A stretch of DNA of 64,000 nucleotides from Streptomyces coffeae (GTDB lineage Bacteria > Actinomycetota > Actinomycetes > Streptomycetales > Streptomycetaceae), in contig NZ_JAERRF010000007.1 in the NCBI RefSeq assembly GCF_016741875.1, positions 372,001 to 436,000 on the forward strand. Direction: 5' to 3'. Under the pieces are notes generated by a model, which saw nothing but the letters and a program-made list of their open reading frames with translations, had not been told where the DNA came from and made no database searches. Below are positions 52,508 through 64,000 of this stretch, piece by piece; position 1 is the first letter of the stretch; each line of letters starts with the position of its first letter. A program made the translations under genes and the position numbers.

Positions 52508-55500
52508 TCAGAGGGGGTTGTCGCCTCGGCTGTCGCTCAGCCAGGCCCGCACGGCGAGCGCCGTCGACTCCGAGTGGTCTTCCAGGATCGTGAAGTGGTC
52601 GCCGGGGACGTCGGCGTCCTCGTGCGGGTGCGGCCACTCGGGCTGCCAGGCGTCCTCGGTCTCCAGTGCCGCCGACTCCCCCGGCGGGAAGGTGGCGTGC
52701 ACATACAGCGTCGGCGCCTCGATCGGCTCGGGCTCCCAGTCGCCGAACACGCGCAGATAGCCGCCCTGCCCGGTCAGCTGCGCACCGGTCAGCAGCTCGA
52801 ACGCCTCGCTGGTGGACGCACGCTTCCTCAACGCCGCTTCCAGCCGGCCCTCGAACGAGGTGGTCGCGGTGTAGGTGTCCACCAGTACCACCGCCGCCGG
52901 TGCCCTGCCCTGCCGTTCGAGCAGCGCGGCGACGGCGTTGGCCATCCACCCGCCCGAGGAGTAGCCGAGGAGCACGAAGGGCTGGTCGCCCGCCTGCCTC
53001 CGGACGGCCTCGGCCTGGAAGCGGACGACCGCCTCCCTGGTCGCGGGCAGCGCTTCCCCCGCCGCGAAACCGGGGTTGGGCAGCACGGTCACGTCGCGCT
53101 CGCCCGCGAACACGGGGGCGAACCGGCCGAAGTAGTGCGGGCCGGAGGGCGCCATCGTCGGCGGGAAGCACAGCAGCGGGGTTCCCGACCCGGTCGCCAG
53201 CGTGATCGGCGGCAGTGCGGCCACCTCCTCCGGCGCCCCGAACACCGGCCGCAGCAGCGCGGCCGCGTTCACCATCTGCCACCCCTCCTCGTACAGCCCG
53301 AGTTCGCAGGCTTGCCGGTACAGGCCGGTGAGCGTGTCCTCGACCGGCAAGGCGGCGGGCGCGACAGACGCGTCCCCCGTCCCCGCGGCGAGTTCGCGCC
53401 GCAGATACCCGGCGAGCGCCGGACCGGTCGGCTGGTCGAACACGACGGTGGTGGGCAGACGCAGCCCGGTCGCGCCCGCGAGCCGGTTGCGCAGTTGCAG
53501 CGCGGTCAAGGAGTCCAGGCCGAGCTGGGTCAGGGCGCCGGAGACATCGAGCTCGTCCGGCGAGAAGCCGAGCACGGCCGCTGTCTGGTCCCGGACGAGC
53601 CGCAGCAGTTCCCGCTCCTGCTCCTCCTCCGTCAGCCCGGCCAGCCGCTGCGCCAACCGCTCCTCGCCCGCGTCGGCCGCCCTGGTGGCTCGCGGGCGCA
53701 CAAGGCCGCGCAGCAGCGCGGGCACCTCGTCGGGCTCGCCGCGCAAGGCACCGGCGTCGAGCCGCATCGGCACCACGACCGCGTCACCCGCCGCGCACCC
53801 GAGGTCGAACAGCGCGAGGCCCTGCTCCTCGGTCAAGCCTGCGACACCGGTGCGGGACATCCGCTCCACGTCGGTCTCCACCATTCCGCCGGTCATCGCG
53901 CTGGCCGTCTCCCACAGGCCCCACGCCAGCGATGTCGCGGGCAGCCCGGCCGACGTGCGGTGGTGGGCGAGCGCGTCGAGGAACGCGTTGGCCGCCGCGT
54001 AGTTGCCCTGGCCGGGGCCGCCGAGGATGCCCGAGACCGACGAGAACAGCACAAACGCCGACAGGTCCAGATCGCGGGTCAGCTCGTGCAGATGCCACGC
54101 CGCGTCGACCTTCGGCCGGAACACCCTGCCGATCCGCTCAGGCGTCAGCGAGCCGATCACACCATCGTCCAGCACGCCCGCCGAGTGCACCACGCCGGTC
54201 AGCGGGTGGTCCGAGGCCACCGAGGCCAGCAGATCCGCCAGCGCGGCGGGGTCGGTGACGTCGCAGGCGGCGAGCGTGACATGGGCGCCGAGATCGGCGA
54301 GTTCCGCACGCAGGTCGTCGGCTCCGGGCGCGGCGGCACCGCTGCGGCTGGCCAGCACCAGGTGCCGGACGCCGTGGTCGGTCACCAGGTGCCGGGTGAC
54401 CAGGCCGCCGATCATGCCGGTGGCTCCGGTGACGAGGACGGTGCCGTCGGGCGTGAACGCGATGGGGGACTCCGTCGTGGACGGCCCGGATCGTGCGATA
54501 CGTGGCACCAGCGGGTCACCGGCGCGCACCGCCAACTGCGGCTCGGAACCGGTGAGAACGGCGGGCAGCACCGCCCAGGACGCGTCCTGCGCGTCCACAT
54601 CGACCAGCGCGAACCGGTCGGGGTTCTCGGACTGCGCCGACCGGATCAGGCCCCACACCGTCGCGTTGGCGATGTCGGGCACGTCCTCGCCCGGCCCGGT
54701 CGCGACGGCCCCGCGGGTCACGAAGACGAGGCGGGAGTCGAGGAACCGGTCGTCGGCCAGCCACTCCTGAGCAAGCCGCAGCGCGCGGAGCGCGGCGGTG
54801 CGGGCGGCGGAGACCGGCTCCGAGTCGTCCTCGGCGCACGGAACGACGACCAGCTCCGGCACCCCGGCCTCGGCGAGGGCCGCGAGGTCGCGGTGCTCCT
54901 CGACGGCGATGCCGGACGCGGCGAGGCCCGCCCCGGCCTTCAGGTCGTCCGGGCCGACAACAGCGCAACCGCGGGCAGGAGCGGGGGTGGCCGCACGGGT
55001 CGGTGCGGCCACCCACTCCAGCCGGAACAGCGATTCGCGGTGGCGCGCACCCCACTGGTCCGCGGCGATCGGCCGCAGCACGAGGGATGCGACCGTCGCC
55101 AGGGGGTGCCCCTGTGCGTCGGCCAGTTCCAGGGTCACGGCGTCGGGTCCGGCCGGCGTGAGCCGGACCCGCGCCGTGGTGGCACCGGTCGCGTGCCATC
55201 GGACGCCGCTCCAGGAGAACGGCAGCCGGGGGCGACCGGCGTCTTCGACGAGGCCGCCGAGCATGCACGCGTGCAGCGCGGCGTCGAGCAGCGCCGGGTG
55301 GAGCCCGAACGACGCGGCGTCCCGGTGCTGGGCCTCGTCCAGCTCGATCTCGGCGTACACGGCGCCCTCGCCGCGCCATGCCGCCCGGAGGCCCTGGAAG
55401 GCGGGCCCGTACCCGAACCCGGCCTCCTCAAGACCGTCGTAGAGGCCGTCGATGTGGACGGGCTCGGCTCCGGCGGGCGGCCACTGCGTGATCGCGGCCG

Positions 55501-58500
55501 GGTGGGTGGGGGCTCCGGTGGTGAGGAAACCGGTGGCATGCCGGGTCCACTCGGGGTCGGCGACCGGGGCGTCCGGGCAGGAGTCGACGCTCAGCGTGCG
55601 GCGGCCGGAGCCGTCGTCGCCGCCGACCGTCACCCGCAGTCGCACCCCGCCACGTTCGGGCAGCACCAACGGTGCGGCCAGCGTCAGCTCCTCCACCTCG
55701 TCCAGGCCGAGCCTGCCGCCCGCGGCGAGCGCGAGTTCCGCGAACGCCGTGCCGGGCAGGAGGGTCATCTGCGCGACGGCGTGGTCGGCGAGCCACGGGT
55801 GGGTGTCCGTGCCCAGCCTGCCGGTGCACACGAGGCCCTGCTCGTCGGCGAGGTCCACGGCTGCGCCGAGCAGCGGGTGGTCCGCGCCCGCCAGGCCGAG
55901 ACCACCGGCCGCTTCGTCGAAGCTCAGGTCACGGGGAGCGTCCAGCCAGTAGCGCTTGCGCTGGAAGGGGTAGGTCGGCAGGTCCACGCGCCGCCCGGCA
56001 GGCACCACAGCACGCCAGTCGAAGGGCAGCCCCGCCACGTACCCCTCGGCGGCGGAGAGCAGGAACCGGTCGAGGTCGCCGTCGTCCCGCCGCAGCGTAT
56101 CGACGACCACGGCGTCACCACCGGTCGCGTCCAGAGTCTCCCGCACCCCGAAGGCCAGCACAGGATGCGGGCTGCACTCGATGAACACACCGACACCCCG
56201 GTCCAGCAGACCGCGCGTAGCGTCCTCGAACCGCACCGTCTCCCGCAGGTTCCGGTACCAGTAGTCCGCACCCACCTCGGTCCCGGTCAGCCACTCCCCG
56301 GTGACGGTGGACACCATCGGCACCTGGGCGGCCTTGGCCTCCACTCCGGCCAGCGCACTCGCCAACGCCTCCTGGATGAGCTCGACATGCGGCGAGTGGG
56401 AGGCGTAGTCGACGGGGATCCGGCGGGCCCGCACATCGTCGGCGGCACACGACTCGACCAGCTCGTCGAGTGCGTCGGCGTCACCCGCCACCACCACCGA
56501 GCCGGGGCCGTTGACGGCGGCGACCGAGATCCGCCCGCCCCACCGCGCGATCCGCTCACTCGCGTCATCGACCGTGGCCGCGAGCGACACCATGCCACCC
56601 TGACCCGACAACTCCGACAACGCCCTGCTGCGCAACGCGACGATCTTGGCCGCATCGTCCAGCGACAGCGCGCCCGCGACGTGCGCGGCGGCGATCTCAC
56701 CCTGACTGTGCCCCACCACCGCATCCGGCTCGACACCGTAGGAGCGCCACAGCGCGGCCAACGACACCATCACCGCGAACAGCGCCGGCTGCACCACATC
56801 CACCCGCTCCAACGCGGCACCATCGCCGAGCACATCCTCCAACGACCAGTCCACATACGGAGCGAGAGCGTCGGCGCAGGCATCGAGTGAGGCGCGGAAC
56901 ACCGGCGACGACTCAGCCAGCGCGGCCCCCATGCCCAGCCACTGCGAACCCTGACCGGGGAAGACAAACGCCACCTTCCCGGCGGGTCGCGCGACCCCGA
57001 CCGCCACGCGGGCCGACTCGGCCCCCCGAGCCACCGCCGCCAACGCCTCCGTACCACCCGCCACCACCACAGCCCGGTGCTCGAACACCGACCGTGACAA
57101 CAAAGCGTCCGCCACCTCCACCGGCACCAAACCCTCGGCAGCACCGGCACCGGCAAGTTGGGCGGCATGGGCACGCAGCGCGCCCTCCGAACGCGCGGAC
57201 AGAACCAGAGGAGCCGGCCCCGACACCGACGACGGAACGACCGGGGCCTCGTCAGCCGCCTGCTCCAGCACAACATGCGCGTTCGTGCCGCTCACACCGA
57301 ACGACGACACTCCCGCCCGGCGCGGGCGGCCCACCTCCGGCCACGGCCGGGCCTCCGTCAGTACGTCAACCGCGCCCGCGGACCAGTCCACATGCGACGA
57401 CGGCTCATCCACGTGCAGGGTGCACGGCAGCACACCGTGCCGCATCGCCATCACCATCTTGATCACGCCGCCGACACCGGCCGCGGCCTGGGTGTGGCCG
57501 ACGTTCGACTTCAGCGCCCCGAGCCACAACGGCTCACCGGTGCGGTCCTGGCCGTAGGTGGCCAGCAGCGCCTGCGCCTCGATCGGGTCGCCGAGCGTGG
57601 TGCCGGTGCCGTGTGCCTCGACCGCGTCCACATCGGACGGTGCCAGACCCGCGTTCGCCAAGGCCTGCCGGATCACCCGCTGCTGCGAGGGCCCGTTCGG
57701 CGCCGTCAGACCATTCGACGCACCGTCCTGGTTGACCGCGGAACCCCGTACGACCGCCAGCACCCGGTGGCCGTTGCGCTGCGCGTCCGACAGCCGCTCC
57801 AGCACCAACATGCCGACGCCCTCGCCCCAGCCGGTGCCGTCGGCGCTGTCGGAGAACGCCTTGCAGCGCCCGTCCGGGGCCAGCCCCCGCTGCCTGCTGA
57901 ACTCCACGAAGGTCGCGGGGCTGGACATCACCGTCACACCGCCCGCGAGCGCGAGCGAGCACTCACCCGAGCGCAGCGCCTGAGCCGCGAGGTGCATCGC
58001 CACCAGCGACGACGAGCACGCCGTGTCCACGGTCATCGCGGGGCCCTCAAGACCGAACACGTAGGACACCCGGCCGGAAGCGACGCTGGCCGAGCTGCCG
58101 ATCCCGAGCTGGCCCTCGAAACCTTCCGGAGCACGCCGGAGCCGGGAGGCGTAGTCGTTGTACATCACGCCCGCGAACACGCCGGTCGCACTGCCCCGCA
58201 ACGACTTCGGGTCCATACCGGCCCGCTCCAACGCCTCCCACGACGTCTCCAGCAGCAACCGCTGCTGCGGGTCGACCGCCAGCGCCTCGCGCGGCGACAT
58301 GCCGAAGAACACCGGGTCGAACTCAGCGGCGTCGTAGAGGAAACCACCCGACCGGACGCTGCTGGTGCCGGTGTCCTCGGGGTCCGGGCTGTAGAGCGAC
58401 TCCACATCCCAGCCCCGGTCGTCCGGGAAGTCGGATATCGCGTCACGGCCGTTCGCCACCAGCTCCCACAGCTCCTCGGGGGAGCGCACACCGCCGGGAT

Positions 58501-61500
58501 AGCGACAGCTCATGCCGACGATCGCGATCGGCTCGTCCTCGGCGATGGTGGTGCGGGCGGTCGCCGTCCGTGCCTCGTCGCCGCCGAGCAGCGCGGAGTG
58601 CAGGTGACCCGCGAGCGCCAAGGGCGTGGGGTAGTCGAAGACCAGCGTCGCGGGCAGGCGCAGCCCGGTGGCCGCGTCGAGCCGGTTGCGCAGCTCGACC
58701 GCCGTGAGGGAGTCAAAGCCGAGTTCGCCGAACGCCCGCTCCGGTTCCACCTCCGCGGCGGACGCGTGACCGAGCACGGCGGCGACGGACGTGCGCACGA
58801 GGTCGAGCAGCACCGGGAGGCGCTCGTCCTCCGGCAGCGCCGAGATCCGCGCCGCCAGGCTCCCGTCGTCCTTGGCGGCCTCGGGGCGCGCCGTGCGCAC
58901 CAGCGCGCGCAGCAGCGCGGGGACGGCCTCGGGGCGCGCCCGCAGTGGCGCCAGGTCCAGCCGAATGGGCACGGCCACGGCCGACGGCAGCGCGATGGCG
59001 GCGTCGAACAGCCGCAGCCCCTCTTCGGCGGACAGGGCGGCGACACCGGCCCGGCCCAGGCGGCCGCGGTCGGTTTCGGCCAGCTCGCCGGTCATGCCGC
59101 TGGTGTCCGCCCACAGGCCCCACGCCAGCGATGTCGCGGGCAGGCCCTGGGTGTGCCGGTGCTGGGCCAGCGCGTCGAGGAAGGCGTTGGCCGCCGAGTA
59201 GTTGCCCTGGCCGGGGTTGCCGAAGGTGCCCGCGGCGGAGGAGAACAGCACGAACGCCGACAGGTCCAGCTCGCGGGTCAGTTCGTGCAGATGCCGGGCG
59301 GCGTCCACCTTGGGCCGGAACACGGTGTCGATCCGCTCCGGCGTGAGTGAGCCGATCACACCGTCGTCCAGTACACCGGCCACATGCACGACGGCTGTTA
59401 CGGGGTGCTCGGCCAGCAGTGCCGCCACCGCGTCGCGGTCCGCCACATCACAGGCCACCGTGGTGACCTCGGCACCCAGCTCCGTCAACTCGTCGTGCAG
59501 TGCGCCGACGTGGCCGCGCCGGCTCGCCAGCACCAGCCGTCGCACCCCGTGCCGTACCACCAGGTGGCGTGCCACCAACCCGCCGAGCATGCCGCTCGCA
59601 CCGGTCACCAGCACCGGACCGTCACCGAAGCCCGGCCCCTCCGACTCCGCGGGACGGGCCCGCACCAGCCGCGGCGCCAGCAGTTCACCGGACCGCAGGG
59701 CCAGTTGCGGCTCACCGGTCGCGACGGCGCCCGGCAGCGCGTGGATCGCGGCCGCCGCCCGGTCGACGTCGACGAGCACAAACCGGCCGGGGTGTTCGGC
59801 CTGCGCCGCGCGCACCAGGCCCCACACCGGCGCGTTGGCCAGGTCGGGAACGTCCTCGTCGGGGCCCGCCGCCACCGCGCCGGTGGTGACGAACACCAAC
59901 CGCGCCGCGCCGAACCGATCGTCGGCGAGCCAGGTCCGGGCCAGTGCCAGCGCCCAGTACGCGGCCTCCGCGGTGCCCGCGGCCGCGGGTACGGGGGCGA
60001 ACACGAGGTCCGGCACCTCGTCCTCCCCCAGCGCGGCCAGGTCCGCGTACGCGCGGACCGGCTCGGAGGTGTCCGCCTGACCGAGCCCGTCCCCCAGGAC
60101 CGCCCAGCGGGCCGGGGTCGGGGCGGCGGGCCGCACCCGCGCCCAGTCGACCCGGAACAGTGAGTCCAGCCGGTCGCCGCCCAGCCCGTCCGCCGTCAGG
60201 GGCCGCAGCGACAGTGCCTCGACCGAGGCGACGGGGGCGCCCGTGCCGTCGGTCAGGGCGATCGCGACACCCGAGGCGCCCGCCGGGGACAGCCGCCCCC
60301 GCAGCGCGGACGCGCCACCGCTGTGCAGCCGCACCCCGCGCCAGGAGTACGGCAGATGCAGGCGCTCCGCGTCGGCCACGAAGCCGCCGAGCCCGATGGC
60401 GTGCAACGCGGAGTCGAGCAGCGCGGGGTGCAGCCCGAAGGAGCCCGCGGTGTCCCGGTCGGGCAGCTCCACCTCGACGAACACCTCGTCGCCCCGCCGC
60501 CACGCCGCGCGCAGACCGCGGAACGCGGGCCCGTAGCCGAGTCCCGACGCGGCGAGGTCGTCGTAGCGGCCCTCGGTGTCGATCCGCTCGGCCCCCGCGG
60601 GCGGCCAGACCTCCCCATCGGCGGCCGGGACCTCGGCACCCGCCGCGAGCGTGCCGACGGCGTGCCGCGTCCACGGCTGATCGTCGGGCGCGTCGTCGGG
60701 CCGCGCGTAGGCGCTCAGCGCGCGGCGCCCCGACTCGTCCGGCGCGCCGACGGACACCTGGAGCCGCACCGCGCCGTCCTCCGGCAGGACCAGTGGCGCC
60801 GCCAGCGTCAACTCCTCGACCTGGTCGAGACCGACCTGGTCGCCGGCCCTGATCGCCAGCTCCACGAGGGCGGTGCCCGGCACGAGCACCACGCCCCCGA
60901 CGGTGTGATCGGCCAGCCACGGGTGGGTGGCCAGGGAGAGCCTGCCGGTGAGCAGGGCACCCTCCTCGTCGGCCAGGGTGACCGCGGCGCCCAGCAGAGG
61001 GTGGTCGGCGGGCCGCAGGCCCACCGAAGCCACGTCCCACACCTGCGCGCCCGCGTCCAGCCAGAACCTGGTGCGCTGGAACGGGTACGTGGGCAGGTCG
61101 ATCCGCCGGGCGCCACGTCCCGCGAACACCGCCTGCCAGTCCAGGGCGACGCCCCGCACGTGCAGGGCCATGACCGCCGAGGTGAGCGTGGCGCCCTCGG
61201 GCCGGTTCGCGCGCGCCCCGGCCACCAGCAGCGTGCCCTCGTCGACGCAGTCGCGGCCCATCGCGGTCAGCACCGCGTCGGGGCCCAGCTCCAGGAAGTT
61301 GGTGACGCCCCGCTCGCGCAGGCACCGCACACCGTCGAGGAACCGCACCGCCTCGCGGGCATGGCGCACCCAGTGCTCCGGGTCGCGCGCCCGCTCCGGG
61401 GTCAGCACGGCGCCGGTCAGCGTGGACACGATGGGGATCACCGGCGTCCCGTAGGCGACACTCCGGGCGACGGCGCGGAAGTCCTCCAGCACGGCGTCCA

Positions 61501-63811
61501 CGTGCGGCGAATGGAACGCGTGGCTGACCCGCAGATACCGGGTCTTCCCGCCGCGCTCCCGCCACGCGCTGTCGATGGCGGCCACCGCGTCGGCGTCGCC
61601 CGCGATCACCGTGGACTCGGGTCCGTTGACCGCCGCGACGTCCACCGCGCCGCCGTGCTCGGCGACCAGGCGCCGGACGGTGTCCTCGTCCGCGCGCAGC
61701 GACAGCATCGCTCCGCCCTCGGGCAGTGCCCCCATCAGCCTGCCGCGGGCGGCGACCAGCGTGCACGCGTCGGCGAGGGAGAACACGCCCGACACATGCG
61801 CCGCCGCCAACTCCCCGATGGAGTGGCCCGCGAGGAACTGCGGGGCGAGGCCCCACGCCGTGACGAGGCGGAACAGCGCCACCTCGATCGCGAACAGCGC
61901 GGGCTGTGTGTAGGTGGTCAGGTCGAGCAGGTCGGCGGCCTCGGTGCCGGGCTCGGCGAAGAGCACGTCCCGCAGCGGCCGGTCCAGATGCGGGTCCAGA
62001 CCGGCGCAGACCTCGTCCAGCGCCTGCGCGAACACGGGGAACTCCCGGTACAGTGCGCGGCCCATGCCCACCCGCTGGCTGCCCTGTCCACTGAACAGGA
62101 ACGCGAGCTTGCCGCGCGAACCCACCATGCCGCGCACCAGGTTCGGCGCCTCGCCACCGGCGGCCAGGGCCTCCAGCCCGCGCAGCAACTCCGCGCGGTC
62201 CGCGCCGACAACGGCGGCCCGGTGCTCCAGCGCGGTCCTGCTCGCGGCGAGCGAGTAGCCGACGTCCACCGCCGAGGCGTCCCCACCGTCCAGGTGGGAC
62301 AGAAGGGCGGCGGCGCGCTCGCGCAGCGCGGCGGGGTCGTTGCCGGACAGCACCCACGGCACCGCGTCGGCCAGGACGGGGGAGACAGGCTCGCCCTGCT
62401 CGTCGTCGGCGTCCTCGACGTCGTTGGCGGCCTCGGCCGGGGCCTGCTCGAGGACGACGTGCGCGTTGGTGCCGCTGATGCCGAACGACGACACCGCCGT
62501 CCTGCGCGGCTGCCCCGTCTCCGGCCACGGCCGCGCCTCGGTCAGCAGTTCCACGGCGCCCGCCGACCAGTCGACGTGCCGGGAGCGCTCGCCGACGTGC
62601 AGGGTCGGCGGCAGCACACCGTGCCGCAGCGCCATCACCATCTTGATCACGCCCGCCACACCCGCCGCCGCCTGGGTGTGACCGATGTTGGACTTCACCG
62701 ACCCCAGCCACAACGGCTCACCACCGCGGTCCTGGCCGTAGGTGGCCAGCAGCGCCTGCGCCTCGATCGGGTCGCCGAGCGTGGTGCCGGTGCCGTGCGC
62801 CTCGACCACGTCGACCTGGGCCGCGGTCAGTCCGGCGCTGTCCAGCGCCTGGCGGATCACGCGCTGCTGTGACGGGCCGTTGGGCGCGGTGAGGCCGTTC
62901 GACGCACCGTCCTGGTTCACCGCCGAACCACGCACGACCGCCAGCACCGGGTGACCGTTGCGCCGGGCGTCGGACAGCCGCTCCAGCAGCAGCATGCCGG
63001 CGCCCTCGCCCCAGCCGGTGCCGTCGGCGCTCTCGGAGAACGACTTGCACCGACCGTCCGTGGCGAGGCCGCGCTGCTTGCTGAAGCCGATGAATGTGTG
63101 CGGGGTCGCCATCACGGTGACACCGCCCGCGAGGGCGAGCGCACACTCGCCCGACCGCAGCGCCTGCGCCGCCAGGTGCAGCGTGACCAGAGAGGACGAG
63201 CAGGCGGTGTCCACCGTGACGGCGGGCCCCTCCAAGGCGAACGTGTACGACACGCGGCCGGAGGCGACGCTGCCGAAGCTGCCGGTGCCGAGGAAGCCGT
63301 CCAGCCCCTCCGGTACCGATCGCAGCCGCGATGTGTAGTCGTGATACATCACGCCCGCGAACACGCCCGTCCTGCTGCCGCGCAGCGACGACGCGTCGAT
63401 CCCGGCCCGCTCGAACGCCTCCCAGGAGGTCTCCAGCAGCAACCGCTGCTGCGGGTCCATCGCCAGCGCCTCACGCGGCGAGATCCCGAACACGCCGGGG
63501 TCGAACTCGGCCGCGTCGTGCAGGAACCCGCCCTCGGTGCGGAACACCCGGTCGGGGTCCTCGGGGTCGGACAGTTCGACGTCACCCCATCCTCGGTCGG
63601 TGGGGAACGCCGTCACGCCGTCGCGGCCGTTCGCGACCAGCTCCCACAGCCCTTCGGGGGAGCGCACACCGCCGGGGTAGCGGCAGCTCATGCCGACGAT
63701 CGCGATCGGCTCCTGCTCGCCCTCCTCGACCTCGCGCAACCGGCGACGTGTCTCGCGCAGGTCAGCGGTGACCCGCTTGAGGAAGTACCGGAGCTTGTCC
63801 TCGTTGTCCAT
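52508..63811 (-). CDS. Modular type I PKS, final two modules: KS-AT-DH-KR-ACP, KS-AT-DH-KR-ACP-TE
   Basis: 3767 residues from ATG 63811; the N-terminal [20 protein letters not shown] is a docking coiled coil. Approximate spans: KS1 63690-62430 (active Cys 204), AT1 62110-61170, DH1 61010-60180, KR1 59640-59060, ACP1 58850-58600, KS2 58530-57270, AT2 56980-56030, DH2 55880-55060, KR2 54460-53890, ACP2 53630-53420, TE 53210-52510. AT1 has GHSIG and HAFH (malonyl); AT2 has GHSQG and YASH (methylmalonyl). Both KRs have LDD (B-type) and Tyr in NYSAAN/NYAAAN. DH1 has [10 protein letters not shown] intact, while DH2 reads [10 protein letters not shown] with Gln for the usual Gly. The TE has GYSSGG. 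A conjugated diene ending in an alpha-methyl carboxyl is predicted if both DHs work. TE release may be hydrolysis or macrolactonisation. Confidence 0.97.
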   Translation of the reverse strand: MDNEDKLRYFLKRVTADLRETRRRLREVEEGEQEPIAIVGMSCRYPGGVRSPEGLWELVANGRDGVTAFPTDRGWGDVELSDPEDPDRVFRTEGGFLHDAAEFDPGVFGISPREALAMDPQQRLLLETSWEAFERAGIDASSLRGSRTGVFAGVMYHDYTSRLRSVPEGLDGFLGTGSFGSVASGRVSYTFALEGPAVTVDTACSSSLVTLHLAAQALRSGECALALAGGVTVMATPHTFIGFSKQRGLATDGRCKSFSESADGTGWGEGAGMLLLERLSDARRNGHPVLAVVRGSAVNQDGASNGLTAPNGPSQQRVIRQALDSAGLTAAQVDVVEAHGTGTTLGDPIEAQALLATYGQDRGGEPLWLGSVKSNIGHTQAAAGVAGVIKMVMALRHGVLPPTLHVGERSRHVDWSAGAVELLTEARPWPETGQPRRTAVSSFGISGTNAHVVLEQAPAEAANDVEDADDEQGEPVSPVLADAVPWVLSGNDPAALRERAAALLSHLDGGDASAVDVGYSLAASRTALEHRAAVVGADRAELLRGLEALAAGGEAPNLVRGMVGSRGKLAFLFSGQGSQRVGMGRALYREFPVFAQALDEVCAGLDPHLDRPLRDVLFAEPGTEAADLLDLTTYTQPALFAIEVALFRLVTAWGLAPQFLAGHSIGELAAAHVSGVFSLADACTLVAARGRLMGALPEGGAMLSLRADEDTVRRLVAEHGGAVDVAAVNGPESTVIAGDADAVAAIDSAWRERGGKTRYLRVSHAFHSPHVDAVLEDFRAVARSVAYGTPVIPIVSTLTGAVLTPERARDPEHWVRHAREAVRFLDGVRCLRERGVTNFLELGPDAVLTAMGRDCVDEGTLLVAGARANRPEGATLTSAVMALHVRGVALDWQAVFAGRGARRIDLPTYPFQRTRFWLDAGAQVWDVASVGLRPADHPLLGAAVTLADEEGALLTGRLSLATHPWLADHTVGGVVLVPGTALVELAIRAGDQVGLDQVEELTLAAPLVLPEDGAVRLQVSVGAPDESGRRALSAYARPDDAPDDQPWTRHAVGTLAAGAEVPAADGEVWPPAGAERIDTEGRYDDLAASGLGYGPAFRGLRAAWRRGDEVFVEVELPDRDTAGSFGLHPALLDSALHAIGLGGFVADAERLHLPYSWRGVRLHSGGASALRGRLSPAGASGVAIALTDGTGAPVASVEALSLRPLTADGLGGDRLDSLFRVDWARVRPAAPTPARWAVLGDGLGQADTSEPVRAYADLAALGEDEVPDLVFAPVPAAAGTAEAAYWALALARTWLADDRFGAARLVFVTTGAVAAGPDEDVPDLANAPVWGLVRAAQAEHPGRFVLVDVDRAAAAIHALPGAVATGEPQLALRSGELLAPRLVRARPAESEGPGFGDGPVLVTGASGMLGGLVARHLVVRHGVRRLVLASRRGHVGALHDELTELGAEVTTVACDVADRDAVAALLAEHPVTAVVHVAGVLDDGVIGSLTPERIDTVFRPKVDAARHLHELTRELDLSAFVLFSSAAGTFGNPGQGNYSAANAFLDALAQHRHTQGLPATSLAWGLWADTSGMTGELAETDRGRLGRAGVAALSAEEGLRLFDAAIALPSAVAVPIRLDLAPLRARPEAVPALLRALVRTARPEAAKDDGSLAARISALPEDERLPVLLDLVRTSVAAVLGHASAAEVEPERAFGELGFDSLTAVELRNRLDAATGLRLPATLVFDYPTPLALAGHLHSALLGGDEARTATARTTIAEDEPIAIVGMSCRYPGGVRSPEELWELVANGRDAISDFPDDRGWDVESLYSPDPEDTGTSSVRSGGFLYDAAEFDPVFFGMSPREALAVDPQQRLLLETSWEALERAGMDPKSLRGSATGVFAGVMYNDYASRLRRAPEGFEGQLGIGSSASVASGRVSYVFGLEGPAMTVDTACSSSLVAMHLAAQALRSGECSLALAGGVTVMSSPATFVEFSRQRGLAPDGRCKAFSDSADGTGWGEGVGMLVLERLSDAQRNGHRVLAVVRGSAVNQDGASNGLTAPNGPSQQRVIRQALANAGLAPSDVDAVEAHGTGTTLGDPIEAQALLATYGQDRTGEPLWLGALKSNVGHTQAAAGVGGVIKMVMAMRHGVLPCTLHVDEPSSHVDWSAGAVDVLTEARPWPEVGRPRRAGVSSFGVSGTNAHVVLEQAADEAPVVPSSVSGPAPLVLSARSEGALRAHAAQLAGAGAAEGLVPVEVADALLSRSVFEHRAVVVAGGTEALAAVARGAESARVAVGVARPAGKVAFVFPGQGSQWLGMGAALAESSPVFRASLDACADALAPYVDWSLEDVLGDGAALERVDVVQPALFAVMVSLAALWRSYGVEPDAVVGHSQGEIAAAHVAGALSLDDAAKIVALRSRALSELSGQGGMVSLAATVDDASERIARWGGRISVAAVNGPGSVVVAGDADALDELVESCAADDVRARRIPVDYASHSPHVELIQEALASALAGVEAKAAQVPMVSTVTGEWLTGTEVGADYWYRNLRETVRFEDATRGLLDRGVGVFIECSPHPVLAFGVRETLDATGGDAVVVDTLRRDDGDLDRFLLSAAEGYVAGLPFDWRAVVPAGRRVDLPTYPFQRKRYWLDAPRDLSFDEAAGGLGLAGADHPLLGAAVDLADEQGLVCTGRLGTDTHPWLADHAVAQMTLLPGTAFAELALAAGGRLGLDEVEELTLAAPLVLPERGGVRLRVTVGGDDGSGRRTLSVDSCPDAPVADPEWTRHATGFLTTGAPTHPAAITQWPPAGAEPVHIDGLYDGLEEAGFGYGPAFQGLRAAWRGEGAVYAEIELDEAQHRDAASFGLHPALLDAALHACMLGGLVEDAGRPRLPFSWSGVRWHATGATTARVRLTPAGPDAVTLELADAQGHPLATVASLVLRPIAADQWGARHRESLFRLEWVAAPTRAATPAPARGCAVVGPDDLKAGAGLAASGIAVEEHRDLAALAEAGVPELVVVPCAEDDSEPVSAARTAALRALRLAQEWLADDRFLDSRLVFVTRGAVATGPGEDVPDIANATVWGLIRSAQSENPDRFALVDVDAQDASWAVLPAVLTGSEPQLAVRAGDPLVPRIARSGPSTTESPIAFTPDGTVLVTGATGMIGGLVTRHLVTDHGVRHLVLASRSGAAAPGADDLRAELADLGAHVTLAACDVTDPAALADLLASVASDHPLTGVVHSAGVLDDGVIGSLTPERIGRVFRPKVDAAWHLHELTRDLDLSAFVLFSSVSGILGGPGQGNYAAANAFLDALAHHRTSAGLPATSLAWGLWETASAMTGGMVETDVERMSRTGVAGLTEEQGLALFDLGCAAGDAVVVPMRLDAGALRGEPDEVPALLRGLVRPRATRAADAGEERLAQRLAGLTEEEQERELLRLVRDQTAAVLGFSPDELDVSGALTQLGLDSLTALQLRNRLAGATGLRLPTTVVFDQPTGPALAGYLRRELAAGTGDASVAPAALPVEDTLTGLYRQACELGLYEEGWQMVNAAALLRPVFGAPEEVAALPPITLATGSGTPLLCFPPTMAPSGPHYFGRFAPVFAGERDVTVLPNPGFAAGEALPATREAVVRFQAEAVRRQAGDQPFVLLGYSSGGWMANAVAALLERQGRAPAAVVLVDTYTATTSFEGRLEAALRKRASTSEAFELLTGAQLTGQGGYLRVFGDWEPEPIEAPTLYVHATFPPGESAALETEDAWQPEWPHPHEDADVPGDHFTILEDHSESTALAVRAWLSDSRGDNPL

Positions 63812-63859
63812 GCCGTTTCTACTCCAGGGAACGTCAAGCAAGTGGGGTGGCCGGGCGGG

Positions 63860-64000
63860 TCAGGAGATGCCGAACTCTTTGCCGAGCAGGTCGAACACCT
63901 CGTCGTCCGTCGCGGCGTCGAGGTCGTCGGATGCCTGCGCGGGCGCGTCGGCACGACTGTCGCGCCACGCGGCGAGCAGCGCCGACAGACGGGCGCCGAC
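63860..64000 (-). CDS. Upstream PKS subunit, C-terminal docking end only
   Basis: 46 codons in frame from the window edge: VGARLSALLAAWRDS, an acidic linker, then ATDDEVFDLLGKEFGIS and stop. This D-D-E-x-F-D-L-L-x-x-E-F-G pattern is the C-terminal docking peptide of a modular PKS, which would bind the N-terminal coiled coil of the next subunit. The rest of the protein lies beyond the window. The gap to the next subunit is 48 nt. Confidence 0.85.
   Translation of the reverse strand, partial: VGARLSALLAAWRDSRADAPAQASDDLDAATDDEVFDLLGKEFGIS

Noticed and set aside
52424..56890. Plus-strand frame of 1488 codons inside the PKS
   Set aside because: Antisense to KS, AT, DH, KR and TE motifs that are all in order; no start signal or family features.
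1..64000. tRNA, rRNA, CRISPR, transposase or attachment-site signals
   Set aside because: None recognised by eye: no spaced direct repeats, no transposase motifs and no tRNA-like cloverleaf were seen. A dedicated tRNA and repeat scan would be decisive.

Overview
This window is very GC-rich, with GC-biased third codon positions, many GTG/TTG starts and many stop/start overlaps (ATGA, GTGA). It carries modular NRPS and PKS genes, NarL-type two-component genes, an ECF sigma factor and large LuxR-type regulators. All of this points to a Streptomyces or close relative, probably accessory chromosome rich in biosynthetic clusters. The assignment rests on gene content and codon use, not on a database match.

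Left part (1-12.4 kb): the 3' end of a nonribosomal peptide cluster. A partial NRPS reads [C]-A-MT-PCP-C-A-MT-PCP-TE. Hand-read specificity residues suggest N-methyl-Cys then N-methyl-Val, the last two residues of quinoxaline depsipeptides (triostin/echinomycin family). It is followed by an MbtH protein, a small winged-helix regulator, a CxxC flavin dithiol oxidase suited to forming a disulfide cross-bridge, and a DoxX-like membrane protein.

Middle-left (12.6-29.5 kb): mixed chromosomal genes. These are an HTH/EVE-like protein, a small secreted protein, an FtsX-type permease without an ATPase, a DesK/NarL-like kinase-regulator pair, a very large exported metallophosphoesterase/PQQ-propeller protein next to a His-rich NicO-type nickel/cobalt transporter, an anti-sigma-type kinase, an NTPase-LuxR regulator, an alpha/beta hydrolase, a small membrane protein and a LuxR-TPR regulator that lacks its expected NTPase half.

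Centre (29.9-47.6 kb): the most interesting region, which looks like an undescribed hybrid biosynthetic system. A rightward block encodes an HPr-kinase-like protein, a Nudix hydrolase, a myo-inositol-phosphate-synthase homologue, an APH-type phosphotransferase, a second HPr-kinase-like protein, a P-loop kinase, a DegT/StsC-type aminotransferase, an IclR regulator, an archaeal-type SAM synthetase, an NDK-like protein, an SDR and a PHP phosphatase. A convergent leftward operon begins with a 19-residue ORF (MTRNHVSLLRPRLDKIKTK) that has a strong ribosome binding site and is followed by a perfect 19-bp hairpin. The operon continues with an M16 peptidase, a GNAT-like protein, an NTP_transf_5-type nucleotidyltransferase and a three-gene ABC exporter. 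The combined logic is a tiny ribosomal peptide, a protease, aminocyclitol-forming enzymes, kinases, a nucleotidyltransferase and export.

Right part (48-64 kb): a YCII/DGPF protein coupled to an ECF sigma factor with a C-terminal TPR-like region (ECF42-like), then a recombination scar holding fragments of an acyl carrier protein and a SnoaL-like protein. A polyketide cluster follows: a P450, a type II thioesterase, a two-module terminal PKS (KS-AT-DH-KR-ACP twice, plus TE), and the C-terminal docking end of the upstream PKS, which runs out of the window. No tRNA, rRNA, CRISPR array or insertion sequence was recognised.
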